Below, one piece after another: positions 17,006 to 27,244 of a DNA stretch of 35,048 nucleotides. Under the pieces are notes generated by a model. It was not told the DNA's origin. It did not search any database and worked only from the letters and a program-made list of their open reading frames with translations. Both the position numbers and the translations under genes were made by a program. Each line of letters opens with the position of its first letter. The first letter of the stretch is position 1. Source of the stretch: an uncultured Bacteroidales bacterium (GTDB lineage: Bacteria > Bacteroidota > Bacteroidia > Bacteroidales > FEN-979); assembly GCA_903885595.1 (NCBI GenBank), contig CAISJJ010000011.1:1-35048 (forward strand). The letters are read 5' to 3'.

Positions 17006-18448
17006 ATGAAAACAAGAACAACATTCATCAGGAATCTTGCGGTTTTAGCCTTGGTATTCGTTGGCTGCACAACCGTTATTGCCCAGCAGGGCCGGAATAT
17101 TAATTTCTTACGTGTCGTTCCGCAATCGGGATACATAAATCCGGCCATCGTGCCCCCGTACAATTTTTACATCGGGCTCCCTGCACTATCCTCACTGAAA
17201 TTAGAGATGAAGAACACCCCATTTCATTATCAGGATGTTATCAAAACCCGTTCAGATGATTCCTTATATTTAGACACACAGGCATTATTGGGTTCACTGA
17301 AAAATAAAAACTATCTTCTGGCAGAGTTCGAAGACGAAATTATATCCTTCGGATTCAGGGTGCAAAAAGCATTCATCACGGTAAACCTGAGTGAGAAAAT
17401 CAACAGTGACATAATGTATCCGAAGGAATTTATGTCATTACTGATTAATGGCAATGCACAATATCTTGGAGAATCGGTTAATGCAGGCGGGTTCGACATC
17501 AATATAACACATTACGAGGAACTGGCGCTCGGACTCTCCTATATGATAAACGACCAATTCACCGCCGGGTTCCGGGCAAAATATTTGATTGGCATCGCCA
17601 ATATTGATACAAAAAATACGGACATTAACCTGTACAGCCCTGATGAATTTTCGCTGACCGTCAGTACCGATCTTGAAATCAACACATCCCTTCCCGGAAC
17701 CGTGCCTGGTGTAGATAGCCTCGGCTTCACCATCAATAGCCAGGATTATATTCATGGCCTGACCTCTTTTGACAATACGGGATTTGCCTTTGATTTCGGG
17801 GCGCAATATATGATCAACGAAAAACTAACGCTGGGTCTGAGTGTTACCGACCTGGGCTATATCAACTGGAAGACAGGGGTCAGAAATATTGTAACCGACA
17901 AGGCAACATCATCTTACACCTATCAGGGTATTGACATAGGACGGATGTTTACTGATTCCACAAAATTTGAAGATCAGATCAATGAAGTCATCGATTCATT
18001 GAAGGAGAATCTCGGGCTGAGAGTGACCTATGAAAAATACCGTTCCTCCCTGGTCCCCAAAATCTATCTCTCAGGAATTTACAGCCTGACCCCGAAAGAT
18101 CATTTCGGTGGGCTTTTCCGCATGGATATATTTAAAGGAAACCTGCTTCCCTCTCTCTCTCTGAATTATACCCGTGAATTTGGGAAGGCATTCTCGCTAA
18201 TGGGAGGATATACCATCGCCACTGACAGTTACACCAACATCGCATTGGGTTTTGCTGTCAACGCAGGACCTGTGCAACTCTATTTGCTGACCGACAATGT
18301 TTTAGGTATTGCACAACTAACAACAACCAGGTATTCCAATACGCATTTCGGGATCAACCTTGTTTTTGGCCGGAGTAAATGGTATAACAAAACCACGAAA
18401 ACCCCTAAAGCCCCTGAAATACAAGACCCTGTTGAAACAATGGAGTAG
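17006..18448 (+). CDS. DUF5723-type outer-membrane beta-barrel protein
   Basis: A 480-residue protein with a signal peptide (about 1-26, ending VIAQ). The N-terminal segment VVPQSGYINPAIVPPYNFYIGLP has the look of the DUF5723 family. The second half carries the alternating glycine and aromatic pattern of barrel strands, as in FDFGAQYMINEKLTLGLSV and GLFRMDIFKGNLLPSLSLN. A transmembrane barrel distantly like PorP/FadL proteins is likely. Its function is unknown. It is the last gene of the lipoprotein-lipoprotein-barrel set, and it ends 45 bp from a convergent ABC-F gene. Confidence 0.78.
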   Translation: MKTRTTFIRNLAVLALVFVGCTTVIAQQGRNINFLRVVPQSGYINPAIVPPYNFYIGLPALSSLKLEMKNTPFHYQDVIKTRSDDSLYLDTQALLGSLKNKNYLLAEFEDEIISFGFRVQKAFITVNLSEKINSDIMYPKEFMSLLINGNAQYLGESVNAGGFDINITHYEELALGLSYMINDQFTAGFRAKYLIGIANIDTKNTDINLYSPDEFSLTVSTDLEINTSLPGTVPGVDSLGFTINSQDYIHGLTSFDNTGFAFDFGAQYMINEKLTLGLSVTDLGYINWKTGVRNIVTDKATSSYTYQGIDIGRMFTDSTKFEDQINEVIDSLKENLGLRVTYEKYRSSLVPKIYLSGIYSLTPKDHFGGLFRMDIFKGNLLPSLSLNYTREFGKAFSLMGGYTIATDSYTNIALGFAVNAGPVQLYLLTDNVLGIAQLTTTRYSNTHFGINLVFGRSKWYNKTTKTPKAPEIQDPVETME

Positions 18449-18493
18449 TTGCTCAAGGTAATAGTTGGCAAAATAGCGTTGGGGAAGTGTTTT

Positions 18494-20140
18494 TTACTTG
18501 GAAGTATTGGCTCTTTCAAGTTCCCGGAGGTTTTCCATTTTTTTCTTTTCGAGGAAGCTTCGGATGTCGCAGAGATGTTCCTTTACCCTTTTGTTGCCAA
18601 ATTCAAAAACCTTGTTTACCAGCCCATCGAGAAAATCGCGATCATGCGATACCAGGATTAATGTGCCGTCGTAATCCATAAGGGCGCTTTTAAGGATATC
18701 CTTTGTTTTCAGATCGAGGTGATTGGTGGGCTCATCGAGGATGAGCAGGTTGACCGGCTCCAGCAATAATTTAATCATCGCCAGGCGTGTGCGCTCGCCA
18801 CCCGAGAGCACCTTCACCTTGTTGGAGGAGATATCCCCGCCGAACATAAAGGCACCGAGAATATCTCTGATCTTGGCACGGATATCGCCCTTCGCTGCAT
18901 CATCGACGGTTTGGAAGACAGTTATTTCCTCATTAAGTAAGGAGGCCTGGTTCTGTGCAAAGTAGCCGATCATGATGTTGTGTCCCAAAGTAAGGTTCCC
19001 AGCATAGCCTTTTTCTCCCATCAGGGCACGAACAAGCGTTGATTTTCCTTCACCGTTTTTGCCGACAAAGGCCACCCGTTCGCCCCGTTCAATGGTAAGC
19101 GAGACATCTGAGAAGACGTTATGGTCGCCATAGCTTTTCGACATCTCCTGGATAATTACAGGGTAGCTCCCTGAGCGAGGAGAAGGTGGGAATTTCAATC
19201 GCAGTGCAGAGGTGTCTTCTTCGTCGATCTCAACGAGGTTTAGCTTTTCAAGCATCTTTACACGCGATTGTACCTGCAGTGTTTTTGAGTAAGTTCCTTT
19301 GAATCGTTCTATAAAATCCTGGGTTTCAGCAATCATTTTCTGCTGGTCGTCGAATTGCTTCTGCTGCTGCTGGCGGCGTTCGAGCCTCAGTTCCTGGTAC
19401 TTTGTATAATTGACCTTGTAGTCGTAGATGCGACCCATTGTAACTTCGATGGTGCGCGTGGTTATGTTGTCGACAAAGGCCCGGTCATGCGAAATGACGA
19501 TTACCGCCTTGGCGCTGTTGATCAGGAACTCCTCAAGCCACTGAACCGATTCGATGTCCATGTGATTGGTGGGCTCATCAAGAAGGATGAGGTCGGGTTT
19601 CTGCAGAAGGATTTTGGCCAGTTCAATCCGCATGCGCCATCCACCGCTGAATTCTCGCGTAGGCCTGATAAAATCGCCGCGCAGAAAACCCAGTCCCAGC
19701 AATATTTTTTCTATTTCAGCATCATAATTGGTATCTTCAATGGAATAGTACTGTTCACTAAGGTGCGATACATCCTCAATGAGTTTGAAGTAACTCTCCG
19801 ATTCATAATCGGTACGTGTTGTAAGCTGGCTGTTTAATTCCTCAAGGCGGCTTTTCATTTCGTACATGGCAGAAAACGCCTGCGATGCTTCTTCAAACAC
19901 TGTGCGGCTGTCGACCGTTGTCAGGTGCTGGGGAAGGTACGCGATTACAGTGCCTTTGGGGGAGGAGACCCTTCCGCTTGTAGGCGGTTTTACTCCTGCG
20001 AGGATTTTCAGCAGGGTCGATTTCCCTGCCCCGTTTTTACCCATAAGGGCGATCCTGTCCTTGTCGTTAATGACGAACGAAACATTTTTAAATAGGGTGG
20101 TTCCGGCGAATTCTACTGTAAGCCCGTCAGCTGCGATCAT
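18494..20140 (-). CDS. ABC-F family ATPase
   Basis: A 548-residue cytosolic protein with two ABC ATPase domains and no membrane segments, the form of ABC-F proteins that act on the ribosome. Domain 1 has Walker A GKNGAGKST (34-42), signature SGGWRMRIELAK and LLDEPTNHMD. Domain 2 has GKNGEGKST, SGGERTRLAM and LILDEPTNHLD. A charged linker between the domains (about 235-320) contains a glutamine-rich stretch (RRQQQQKQFDDQQK). Both nucleotide sites are complete. Members include translation factors such as EttA and Uup as well as antibiotic-protection proteins; the subgroup is not certain, and nothing points to resistance. Confidence 0.9.
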   Translation of the reverse strand: MIAADGLTVEFAGTTLFKNVSFVINDKDRIALMGKNGAGKSTLLKILAGVKPPTSGRVSSPKGTVIAYLPQHLTTVDSRTVFEEASQAFSAMYEMKSRLEELNSQLTTRTDYESESYFKLIEDVSHLSEQYYSIEDTNYDAEIEKILLGLGFLRGDFIRPTREFSGGWRMRIELAKILLQKPDLILLDEPTNHMDIESVQWLEEFLINSAKAVIVISHDRAFVDNITTRTIEVTMGRIYDYKVNYTKYQELRLERRQQQQKQFDDQQKMIAETQDFIERFKGTYSKTLQVQSRVKMLEKLNLVEIDEEDTSALRLKFPPSPRSGSYPVIIQEMSKSYGDHNVFSDVSLTIERGERVAFVGKNGEGKSTLVRALMGEKGYAGNLTLGHNIMIGYFAQNQASLLNEEITVFQTVDDAAKGDIRAKIRDILGAFMFGGDISSNKVKVLSGGERTRLAMIKLLLEPVNLLILDEPTNHLDLKTKDILKSALMDYDGTLILVSHDRDFLDGLVNKVFEFGNKRVKEHLCDIRSFLEKKKMENLRELERANTSK

Positions 20141-20172
20141 ACTCGGTTAGATGGATTTGTGAAAGAAATTAA

Positions 20173-20293
20173 ACGTGGGACGAAAATCGGGACACGGGAC
20201 GAAAAATCGGGACGCGGGACGAAAATCGGGACGCGGGACAAAAAATCGTAAATCGTAAATTTTATTCGCCATTAGTCATTGGTCATTGGTCAT
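20173..20293. repeat. Heptameric repeat region between two ABC-F genes
   Basis: Mixed units: ACGGGAC/GCGGGAC interrupted by GAAAATC, then AAATCGT units, then GTCATTG units. The last units lie two bases beyond the stop codon of the downstream ABC-F gene's neighbour at 20294. The array fills almost all of the 153-bp spacer, and no promoter was seen in it. Confidence 0.8.
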
Positions 20294-21976
<1,683 letters not shown>

Positions 21977-21997
21977 CTAAAGCCGTTTTCCAGACTG

Positions 21998-22005
21998 CAA
22001 AATTA
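21998..22005 (-). promoter_or_regulatory. Possible -7 box TAATTTTG
   Basis: Minus-strand match to TAnnTTTG, 94 bp before the start of the YbiT-like gene. The 288-bp spacer (21905-22192) otherwise holds only the terminator at 22129-22160 and AT-rich sequence. Confidence 0.4.
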
Positions 22006-22128
22006 CAACCTTTCCGGTTAGTATTTTAAGGCACTTGGCCGGTTTGCAATTTATTGCTGTGACGTGTCCTGCCCTTTTAGCCTTTTGTGAGAGTAACAAG
22101 CGTGAGAAGCTTGACAAAGGAACGTGAC

Positions 22129-22160
22129 AAAAAAGGGTGTCACAAAATGCGACACCCTTT
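22129..22160 (-). terminator. Intrinsic terminator after the subtilase gene
   Basis: On the minus strand AAAGGGTGTC and GACACCCTTT form a perfect 10-bp stem around a 9-base loop, followed by a T tract. It lies 33 bp after the protease stop codon. Confidence 0.85.
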
Positions 22161-22192
22161 CTGTAAATAATAGGTATTAATCTGAAGGTGAC

Positions 22193-24406
22193 TTACCTGA
22201 TCAATTGAAGCTTTTGTGACGATTTCAGGCCATTGCTCCCGGTCAGTGTAATCACATACATACCCGCAGGAAATGCCGAAAGATCAAGAGGGTAAATACT
22301 ACCTGCATTCCACTGGTTGTAATCCTCTTTCACAATGACGCCATGACTGTTTCTCATACTGATGTGCGCCGAGAGGCTTCCTGAGCCGTTGTTCTTCAGG
22401 AATACGAGTCCCCGGGCCGGATTTGGATAAACCAGGAACTCCGTATTCCCCAGCAAAACGATGCCTGAGTTGCCGGAGGCAGCCAGCACCGCCTTTTGGG
22501 CATCGATCTTGCCCCATCCCCAGGTATTGCTGCCACCTGGACTGATGATTCCTGTATAAGTGTCGGTCCGGGCGCTCTCCTGCAATATCTGCTTCACCTG
22601 TTCAGGACCCAGGTTCGGGTCAGCCTGCAACATCAATGCGATCACACCGGTTGTCAAAGGTGTTGCCATGGAGGTTCCCTGCATGGCGGCAAAGAACCAT
22701 CGTGAGGATCCGTCTTCAACCTTCATCACAACCTGGCTGTTATTCTCATCATACGATGGATCAAAAGAGTTCACCGATGAAACGAGCTGTTCTCCCGGGG
22801 CTGTGATCTCGGGTTTGGTCCTGCCATCGGCGGTAGGACCCCGGCTTGAAAAATTGGCAATCCGGTCAAGGGAGTCAGTGCTTGTCATGGTCTCCCCTTT
22901 TATGTTCTGAAAAGTATATTTTGTGGTATATGCTCCAACCGTGATTATTTTTTTGGATGTTCCGCCGATCTCGCCCACCGTGCATTTGGTATCGCCCGCT
23001 ATATAACCGAGCTGGGGATCGCCAACAAAGGCTGCACCAATCCCGCGGCCATGGTTCCAGATGTTAACCTGGCTGTTGGTACTCGTTACGTTCAAAACGA
23101 CAATATAGCCCTTTTTGACGATTTTAACCACAACAAGCAGGTTTGGCTTCTGGTTCAGGGCGCTGCTTCCGACGCCGGTCACTGAATATTGCAATGTGTC
23201 GTCCCCCAGCAGCTCCAGCGTATCAATGCCGGGATTGTCGGACGCTGTATAAAATGGGGTGGTGGCAATAACGTTCAGACCGGCGTCTAAAACATTCAAT
23301 GCGATGGAAAAGTCACTGTTGGCCGATCCCCAGTGCTCGATCTGCCCGAGGTTGTATACAGCATCCCTGTTCTCAAAAAAAACCGCTGTCCTGATGGTAT
23401 CGCTGTTAAATGCATGGTAAATGTGCAGGGGGGTGCCTCCTTCATTGCCTGCCGCGCCTGCAACGATCTTCCCCGGTCCCACCAGGTTATCGATGGCCTG
23501 GTCCATGAGCGAAGTGCCGTCGTGCGGACCAATATGGCTGCCGAGGCTGAGATTGACCACGGCCGGTTTTCCGGCAGCTGCAGCCTGTTGAAAAACATAA
23601 TTGATCCCGTCGGTAACGGCACTGGCAGCATCTCCGACCCGTACCAGGACCAGGTCGGCATCCGGTGCAACACCCCTGTACTGGTCGCCGGGTGTAAGGA
23701 ACCCGGAACCGCTGGCAATTCCTGCAACGTGCGTTCCGTGAGATTCCGGGTCAGAAGTCTGTTTGGCTAATAAAGCATCAGGACCTGTGATTTCAGTGCC
23801 GTAGCTGAAGCCGGAAGGTGCCGGCCCCTGGTCGTTGCCCTGCTCCCATGCCCTGAGAATCCTGAGCCGGGTACCCGTGGTGTCATAAAAAGCGGGATGG
23901 GTGTAGTCAAAACCCTCGTCCACAATTCCAATGACCACACTGTCGCCAAAGTATTTCTGCTTCAGACCCGTACCGGCCTGCACGAGTTTCACGCGGCTCT
24001 CCGCAGTGGCATTGTCAAGCTTCGGCCTGATAAGCGCGTCTAATTCCACAAAATCCAGTCCCCTGATTCCGTTCAGCTCCTCCATCGATGAAAGCGGGAT
24101 CATCACCGACCAGATGTTTCCGGCCCGCGTGTTGATTTTCACACCGAGGTTCTCCAGCGCCGTACGGTCCATGCCGGGAAAGACGCGGATCAGTGCGCCG
24201 ATGTAATTCTGATTGTTTATGGTCTTCACAGGGTAGAACTGCGAAAGAACGGATACCATAGCCGCCTGGCTGCTTTTACGCGACGAAAGTTCATCAACCC
24301 TGAGCTGAAATGCCCTGGTGTTTGCCGAAAATTGCACATGCTGCGCTAAAGCGGGCAATGAAAGGGAACAAATGACAATAATTAAAAGGGTGTATATAGT
24401 TCTCAT
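22193..24406 (-). CDS. Secreted subtilisin-like serine protease with T9SS sorting domain
   Basis: An S8-family endopeptidase of 737 residues. After a signal peptide (1-22, LPALAQ) there is a propeptide (about 23-130), then the catalytic domain with Asp163 (GIVDEG), His223 (SHGTHVAGI) and Ser579 (GTSMATP), and AGNEGG containing the likely oxyanion Asn. About 200 residues of beta-rich insertion separate AGNEGG from the serine block. The C-terminus (about 655-737) begins LVYPNPARG and has FPAGMYVITL, a T9SS type A sorting domain. It should be delivered to the surface or medium and mature by propeptide cleavage. A gene 84 bp upstream encodes a stand-alone copy of the propeptide. Confidence 0.94.
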   Translation of the reverse strand: MRTIYTLLIIVICSLSLPALAQHVQFSANTRAFQLRVDELSSRKSSQAAMVSVLSQFYPVKTINNQNYIGALIRVFPGMDRTALENLGVKINTRAGNIWSVMIPLSSMEELNGIRGLDFVELDALIRPKLDNATAESRVKLVQAGTGLKQKYFGDSVVIGIVDEGFDYTHPAFYDTTGTRLRILRAWEQGNDQGPAPSGFSYGTEITGPDALLAKQTSDPESHGTHVAGIASGSGFLTPGDQYRGVAPDADLVLVRVGDAASAVTDGINYVFQQAAAAGKPAVVNLSLGSHIGPHDGTSLMDQAIDNLVGPGKIVAGAAGNEGGTPLHIYHAFNSDTIRTAVFFENRDAVYNLGQIEHWGSANSDFSIALNVLDAGLNVIATTPFYTASDNPGIDTLELLGDDTLQYSVTGVGSSALNQKPNLLVVVKIVKKGYIVVLNVTSTNSQVNIWNHGRGIGAAFVGDPQLGYIAGDTKCTVGEIGGTSKKIITVGAYTTKYTFQNIKGETMTSTDSLDRIANFSSRGPTADGRTKPEITAPGEQLVSSVNSFDPSYDENNSQVVMKVEDGSSRWFFAAMQGTSMATPLTTGVIALMLQADPNLGPEQVKQILQESARTDTYTGIISPGGSNTWGWGKIDAQKAVLAASGNSGIVLLGNTEFLVYPNPARGLVFLKNNGSGSLSAHISMRNSHGVIVKEDYNQWNAGSIYPLDLSAFPAGMYVITLTGSNGLKSSQKLQLIR

Positions 24407-24490
24407 AATTTATGGTTTAAATTAATACTATGCTCTGTTTATAATTGCGGATAAGGGATTCCGGTTCCGCCACCCGGCCGGTTCAGGACT

Positions 24491-24886
24491 TCACTGCCTG
24501 GTTTGAACAGCAAGGTCAACATCAACAAGGACCAAACCTTTTACATGTTTCAGTTTCTCGAGTTTATTTACAGGAATCCGGACGGTAAGAACTCCACCTG
24601 CATTGGTGTTGATCTCAACTCCCAGTTTCTTAAGGCGCTTCATGTCGATGCCTTCATTCACCTTCAGCATGGCCCCTGCCATGACTTTTTTCCCGCTTAC
24701 CACGACCACGAATTCCTTGTTCAGTTCACGGATCTCATTTTCAGAACAGGGTTTCAGGGGTTTGAATCGTTCGATGCGCTGCATGAACAGCCTGGCCGAG
24801 GAAGAAAACTGCACCTCCTGTGCCGCTGCCAATAAGGGAAGTATGATAAAAAATGGGAGAAGAATAACCTTTGAAAACTGGGGCAT
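24491..24886 (-). CDS. Stand-alone subtilase-propeptide-like secreted protein
   Basis: A 131-residue protein with a signal peptide (about 1-22, LLAAAQ). The whole mature part aligns with the propeptide of the protease encoded next to it. Shared landmarks, in order, are VQFS, a RxFxxR pattern, GAM/GAL, the GxD...LxxLGV block, INTxAG, V-x-IP and GLxxV. The match ends with this protein, and no protease sequence follows in any frame of the 84-bp gap. It lacks a T9SS domain, so it should stay in the periplasm unless it binds the protease. It could be an inhibitor or folding chaperone acting in trans, or the relic of a duplicated protease; the intact frame and own promoter box favour a working gene. 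Confidence 0.8.
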   Translation of the reverse strand: MPQFSKVILLPFFIILPLLAAAQEVQFSSSARLFMQRIERFKPLKPCSENEIRELNKEFVVVVSGKKVMAGAMLKVNEGIDMKRLKKLGVEINTNAGGVLTVRIPVNKLEKLKHVKGLVLVDVDLAVQTRQ

Positions 24887-25219
24887 AATAGATTGTTTGT
24901 TGAAATATCTAATTTAAAACGAGTCCAAATATAAATAAAATAATTGACTTTGGTGATATTTGTATGCGTTCGTCTTAAATTCCTTGAAAATTTCCATGCT
25001 GATTCAATAATTTGAATTTTGCTTTGGTTTGTCATTTCCGATCCTGCCAATCATAGATCAACAGGGATTTCCTATTCATGGAAAAACCTGCTGGTGTGAA
25101 CTTTTATTGGTCAGGACCTGCTACCTCCATCTCAAGACAAAACTCAAAACAACCGGTCAACTCGGGAATCATATCACAGAAGACATTTCGCTCCGCCTGA
25201 TTCTGAATGAGAGTAAGGA
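24887..25219. other. Intergenic region (333 bp)
   Basis: Apart from the -7 box at 24926-24933, I see no gene, repeat or structured RNA here. Short open frames exist on both strands, but none has a recognisable sequence or start context. Confidence 0.6.
24926..24933 (-). promoter_or_regulatory. -7 box TATATTTG for the propeptide-protease pair
   Basis: Minus-strand match to TAnnTTTG, 40 bp before the start at 24886. A transcript from here could cover both the propeptide-like gene and the protease. Confidence 0.5.
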
Positions 25220-26170
25220 CTAACCTATTTTTTGATCCCTGATTTTTCGGAGGATATTTTCCAGTTTTGTTTCCAGTGGCAGCCGCCCGTCGATCCATTG
25301 GATTTTCATTCCCTGGCGCTCCATCCTGCGGAACCAGGTCATCTGGCGTTTTGCAAACTGCCGGATGGCAATGTTAAGCTCACGCAACAGGTCGTTGCGC
25401 GAGATCTTCCCGGAGAGATGCAGCACCACGAATTTGTATTCGAGACCATATTTCATGAGTCGTTCGGGGGTAATGCCAGTGGAGAGCAATTTTTCAACCT
25501 CTTCAATCATACCGTGTTCCAAACGGTACTCAAGCCGTTTTGTTATGCGGGCTTTGACCAGTCCGCGGGGGTAGCTGATACCAAAGATCGTCGAATTGAT
25601 TTTCGGAAAGGGCTGATCGGGTGTGGAAGGATTCTGGACGGATTCCTGGTTGATTTGTGATGGGGATTGTTCTGCAGAACGGGCAACCAGGATTGCTTTA
25701 ACCAGCCTGGGCCGGTCTTCAAAGTCGGTGATGTTATGGGGTGTTTTGAATGATTTAAGTATTTTGACCAGCTGATCATCCGAGTTATCTTCCAGGGATG
25801 AAAGAAAATCCATGTCATTTTCGGCCTTTGTCAACCGGTATCCCTTCAAAACTGCTTCGAGATACATTCCTGAGCCGCCACAGAGAATGGGGGTTTTCTT
25901 TCGCCCGGTGATATCTTCGTATGCCTTGAGAAAATCTTTTTGAAACTCGAAAATGTTGTATTCATAACCAGGATCGACAATATCAATCAGATGGTATGGC
26001 ACCTGGATTCCATTGACAAGATAATCGTCGTAATCCTTGCCGGTCCCGATATCCATCCCGCGGTATACCTGTCGTGAATCGGCGCTGATCACCTCACCGT
26101 TCAGTTCATATGCCAGATGGGCCGCGAGGGCTGTCTTTCCGGTTGCCGTTGGACCGAGGATGGTAAACAT
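25220..26170 (-). CDS. miaA: tRNA dimethylallyltransferase
   Basis: Adds a dimethylallyl group from dimethylallyl diphosphate to N6 of A37 in tRNAs that read codons beginning with U. The P-loop GPTATGKT is at residues 6-13, followed by the DSRQVYRGMDIGTGK block (36-50) and, further on, LCGGSGMYLEAVLKG and RQFAKRQMTWFRR, all family signatures. The length (316 aa) is normal. The spacer on its 5' side contains TTAAAAA-type and GTCACTT-type heptamers. The gene is not clearly part of an operon. Confidence 0.95.
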   Translation of the reverse strand: MFTILGPTATGKTALAAHLAYELNGEVISADSRQVYRGMDIGTGKDYDDYLVNGIQVPYHLIDIVDPGYEYNIFEFQKDFLKAYEDITGRKKTPILCGGSGMYLEAVLKGYRLTKAENDMDFLSSLEDNSDDQLVKILKSFKTPHNITDFEDRPRLVKAILVARSAEQSPSQINQESVQNPSTPDQPFPKINSTIFGISYPRGLVKARITKRLEYRLEHGMIEEVEKLLSTGITPERLMKYGLEYKFVVLHLSGKISRNDLLRELNIAIRQFAKRQMTWFRRMERQGMKIQWIDGRLPLETKLENILRKIRDQKIG

Positions 26171-26175
26171 CGATG

Positions 26176-26258
26176 ATTAAAAATTAAAAATTGAAAATTG
26201 GAAAAAATCAGCCACTTGTCACTCGTCATTAGTCACTCGTCATTAGTCACTTGTCATG
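26176..26258. repeat. Heptameric repeat array
   Basis: ATTAAAA/ATTGAAA-like units are followed by GTCACTT, GTCACTC and GTCATTA units. The right end supplies the TGA stop of the CapD-like remnant on the minus strand. Confidence 0.75.
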
Positions 26259-27084
26259 TATCCAGTTGCTCGTAGATTGAATTCTGACTTTTATATTCAG
26301 GAACCTTCTGTTTCATTTTCAGGATGATGTCGAAGTTTGACTTCGACGCAACCATGGTCGAAGATGAATCTTTCTCTTCCTTTTCCATGAGAGCCGGCTT
26401 CAAGAACCAGCTGGCAAGCTTCGGGGATGGTCATGAAGAACCGGGTCACTTCGGGATGGGTTAGGGTTAGTGGTCCCCCTTTTTCGATCTGGCTCCTGAA
26501 GAGGGGGATGACAGACCCATTTGATCCCAGCACATTGCCAAATTTTGTGGTGATGAACCGCGTATCGGCTGTTTTACTGAGTGCCTGGGTGTAGATTTCA
26601 GCAATTCGCTTTGAAGCCCCCATCACATTGGTTCGATTCACCGCTTTATAGGTGGAGATCATTATGAATTTTCGCACCCCATGATAAACGGAGAGATCCG
26701 CTATGATCTGTGTGCCCCTGATGTTGGAGAGTACTGCTTCGGCCGGATTGCTCTCCATCATTGGGACATTTTTGTAAGCGGCAGCATGATGGACCACATC
26801 GGGATGAAAGGTGTCAAAAATTTTCCGGTTATTTCCTCCCTGATGCGATTTACATCCAGTTTATCCGGATGGAGAATGTTGACCCCTTCAAGTTTCTTGC
26901 CTTGTTTATTGCTGCTGTCGTCAATGAAAGCCAGAACCTTATTTTTCGCACCCATGTCGCGGTCGAGGGTACGCTTTGCAACGATCCCGGCTTCACCGGC
27001 GCTTGTATATCGGATAATCCCGGCATAGGAACGGGCGATGACGAAAATGAGCCACCGTGGTGTATTTTTCCTGGTTAATATCAT
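26254..27084 (-). pseudogene. Remnant of a CapD/FlaA1-type UDP-sugar dehydratase gene
   Basis: Pieces of a membrane-bound nucleotide-sugar dehydratase/epimerase are left in order but in two frames. The N-terminal piece has LTRKNTPRWLIFV, then SYAGIIRYTS, then AKRTLDRDMG...LAFIDDS...QGKKLEGV. A central piece in another frame has [22 protein letters not shown], then [25 protein letters not shown] and [16 protein letters not shown]-terminal piece, back in the first frame, has the end expected for the family ([18 protein letters not shown]). The membrane helices and the NAD-binding Rossmann glycine motif are missing, and the usual D and P of STDKAVNPTN are changed. About 830 bp remain of a gene normally near 1.9 kb. 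Working proteins of this family modify sugars for capsule or glycan synthesis. Confidence 0.85.
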
Positions 27085-27171
27085 GGGCCAAAATTAAAAA
27101 TTAATTGGCCGGAACATATGAACATTTGCTGTAATATATAAACATTCAGCTGTCAACCGCGCAATTTTTCC

Positions 27172-27179
27172 TACTTTTG
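27172..27179 (+). promoter_or_regulatory. -7 box TACTTTTG
   Basis: Match to TAnnTTTG 65 bp before the gcvT start, in a 160-bp spacer with no other feature. Confidence 0.5.
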
Positions 27180-27244
27180 CTACGTTCATGATCATATTCT
27201 TTTCATCAGATTCCATGTGACCATTAAAAACAAATTATTAAAAG

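Noticed and set aside
25029..25223. 64-codon plus-strand frame in the spacer before miaA
   Set aside because: No recognisable domain, no signal peptide, no promoter box, and it overlaps the 3' end of miaA antisense.
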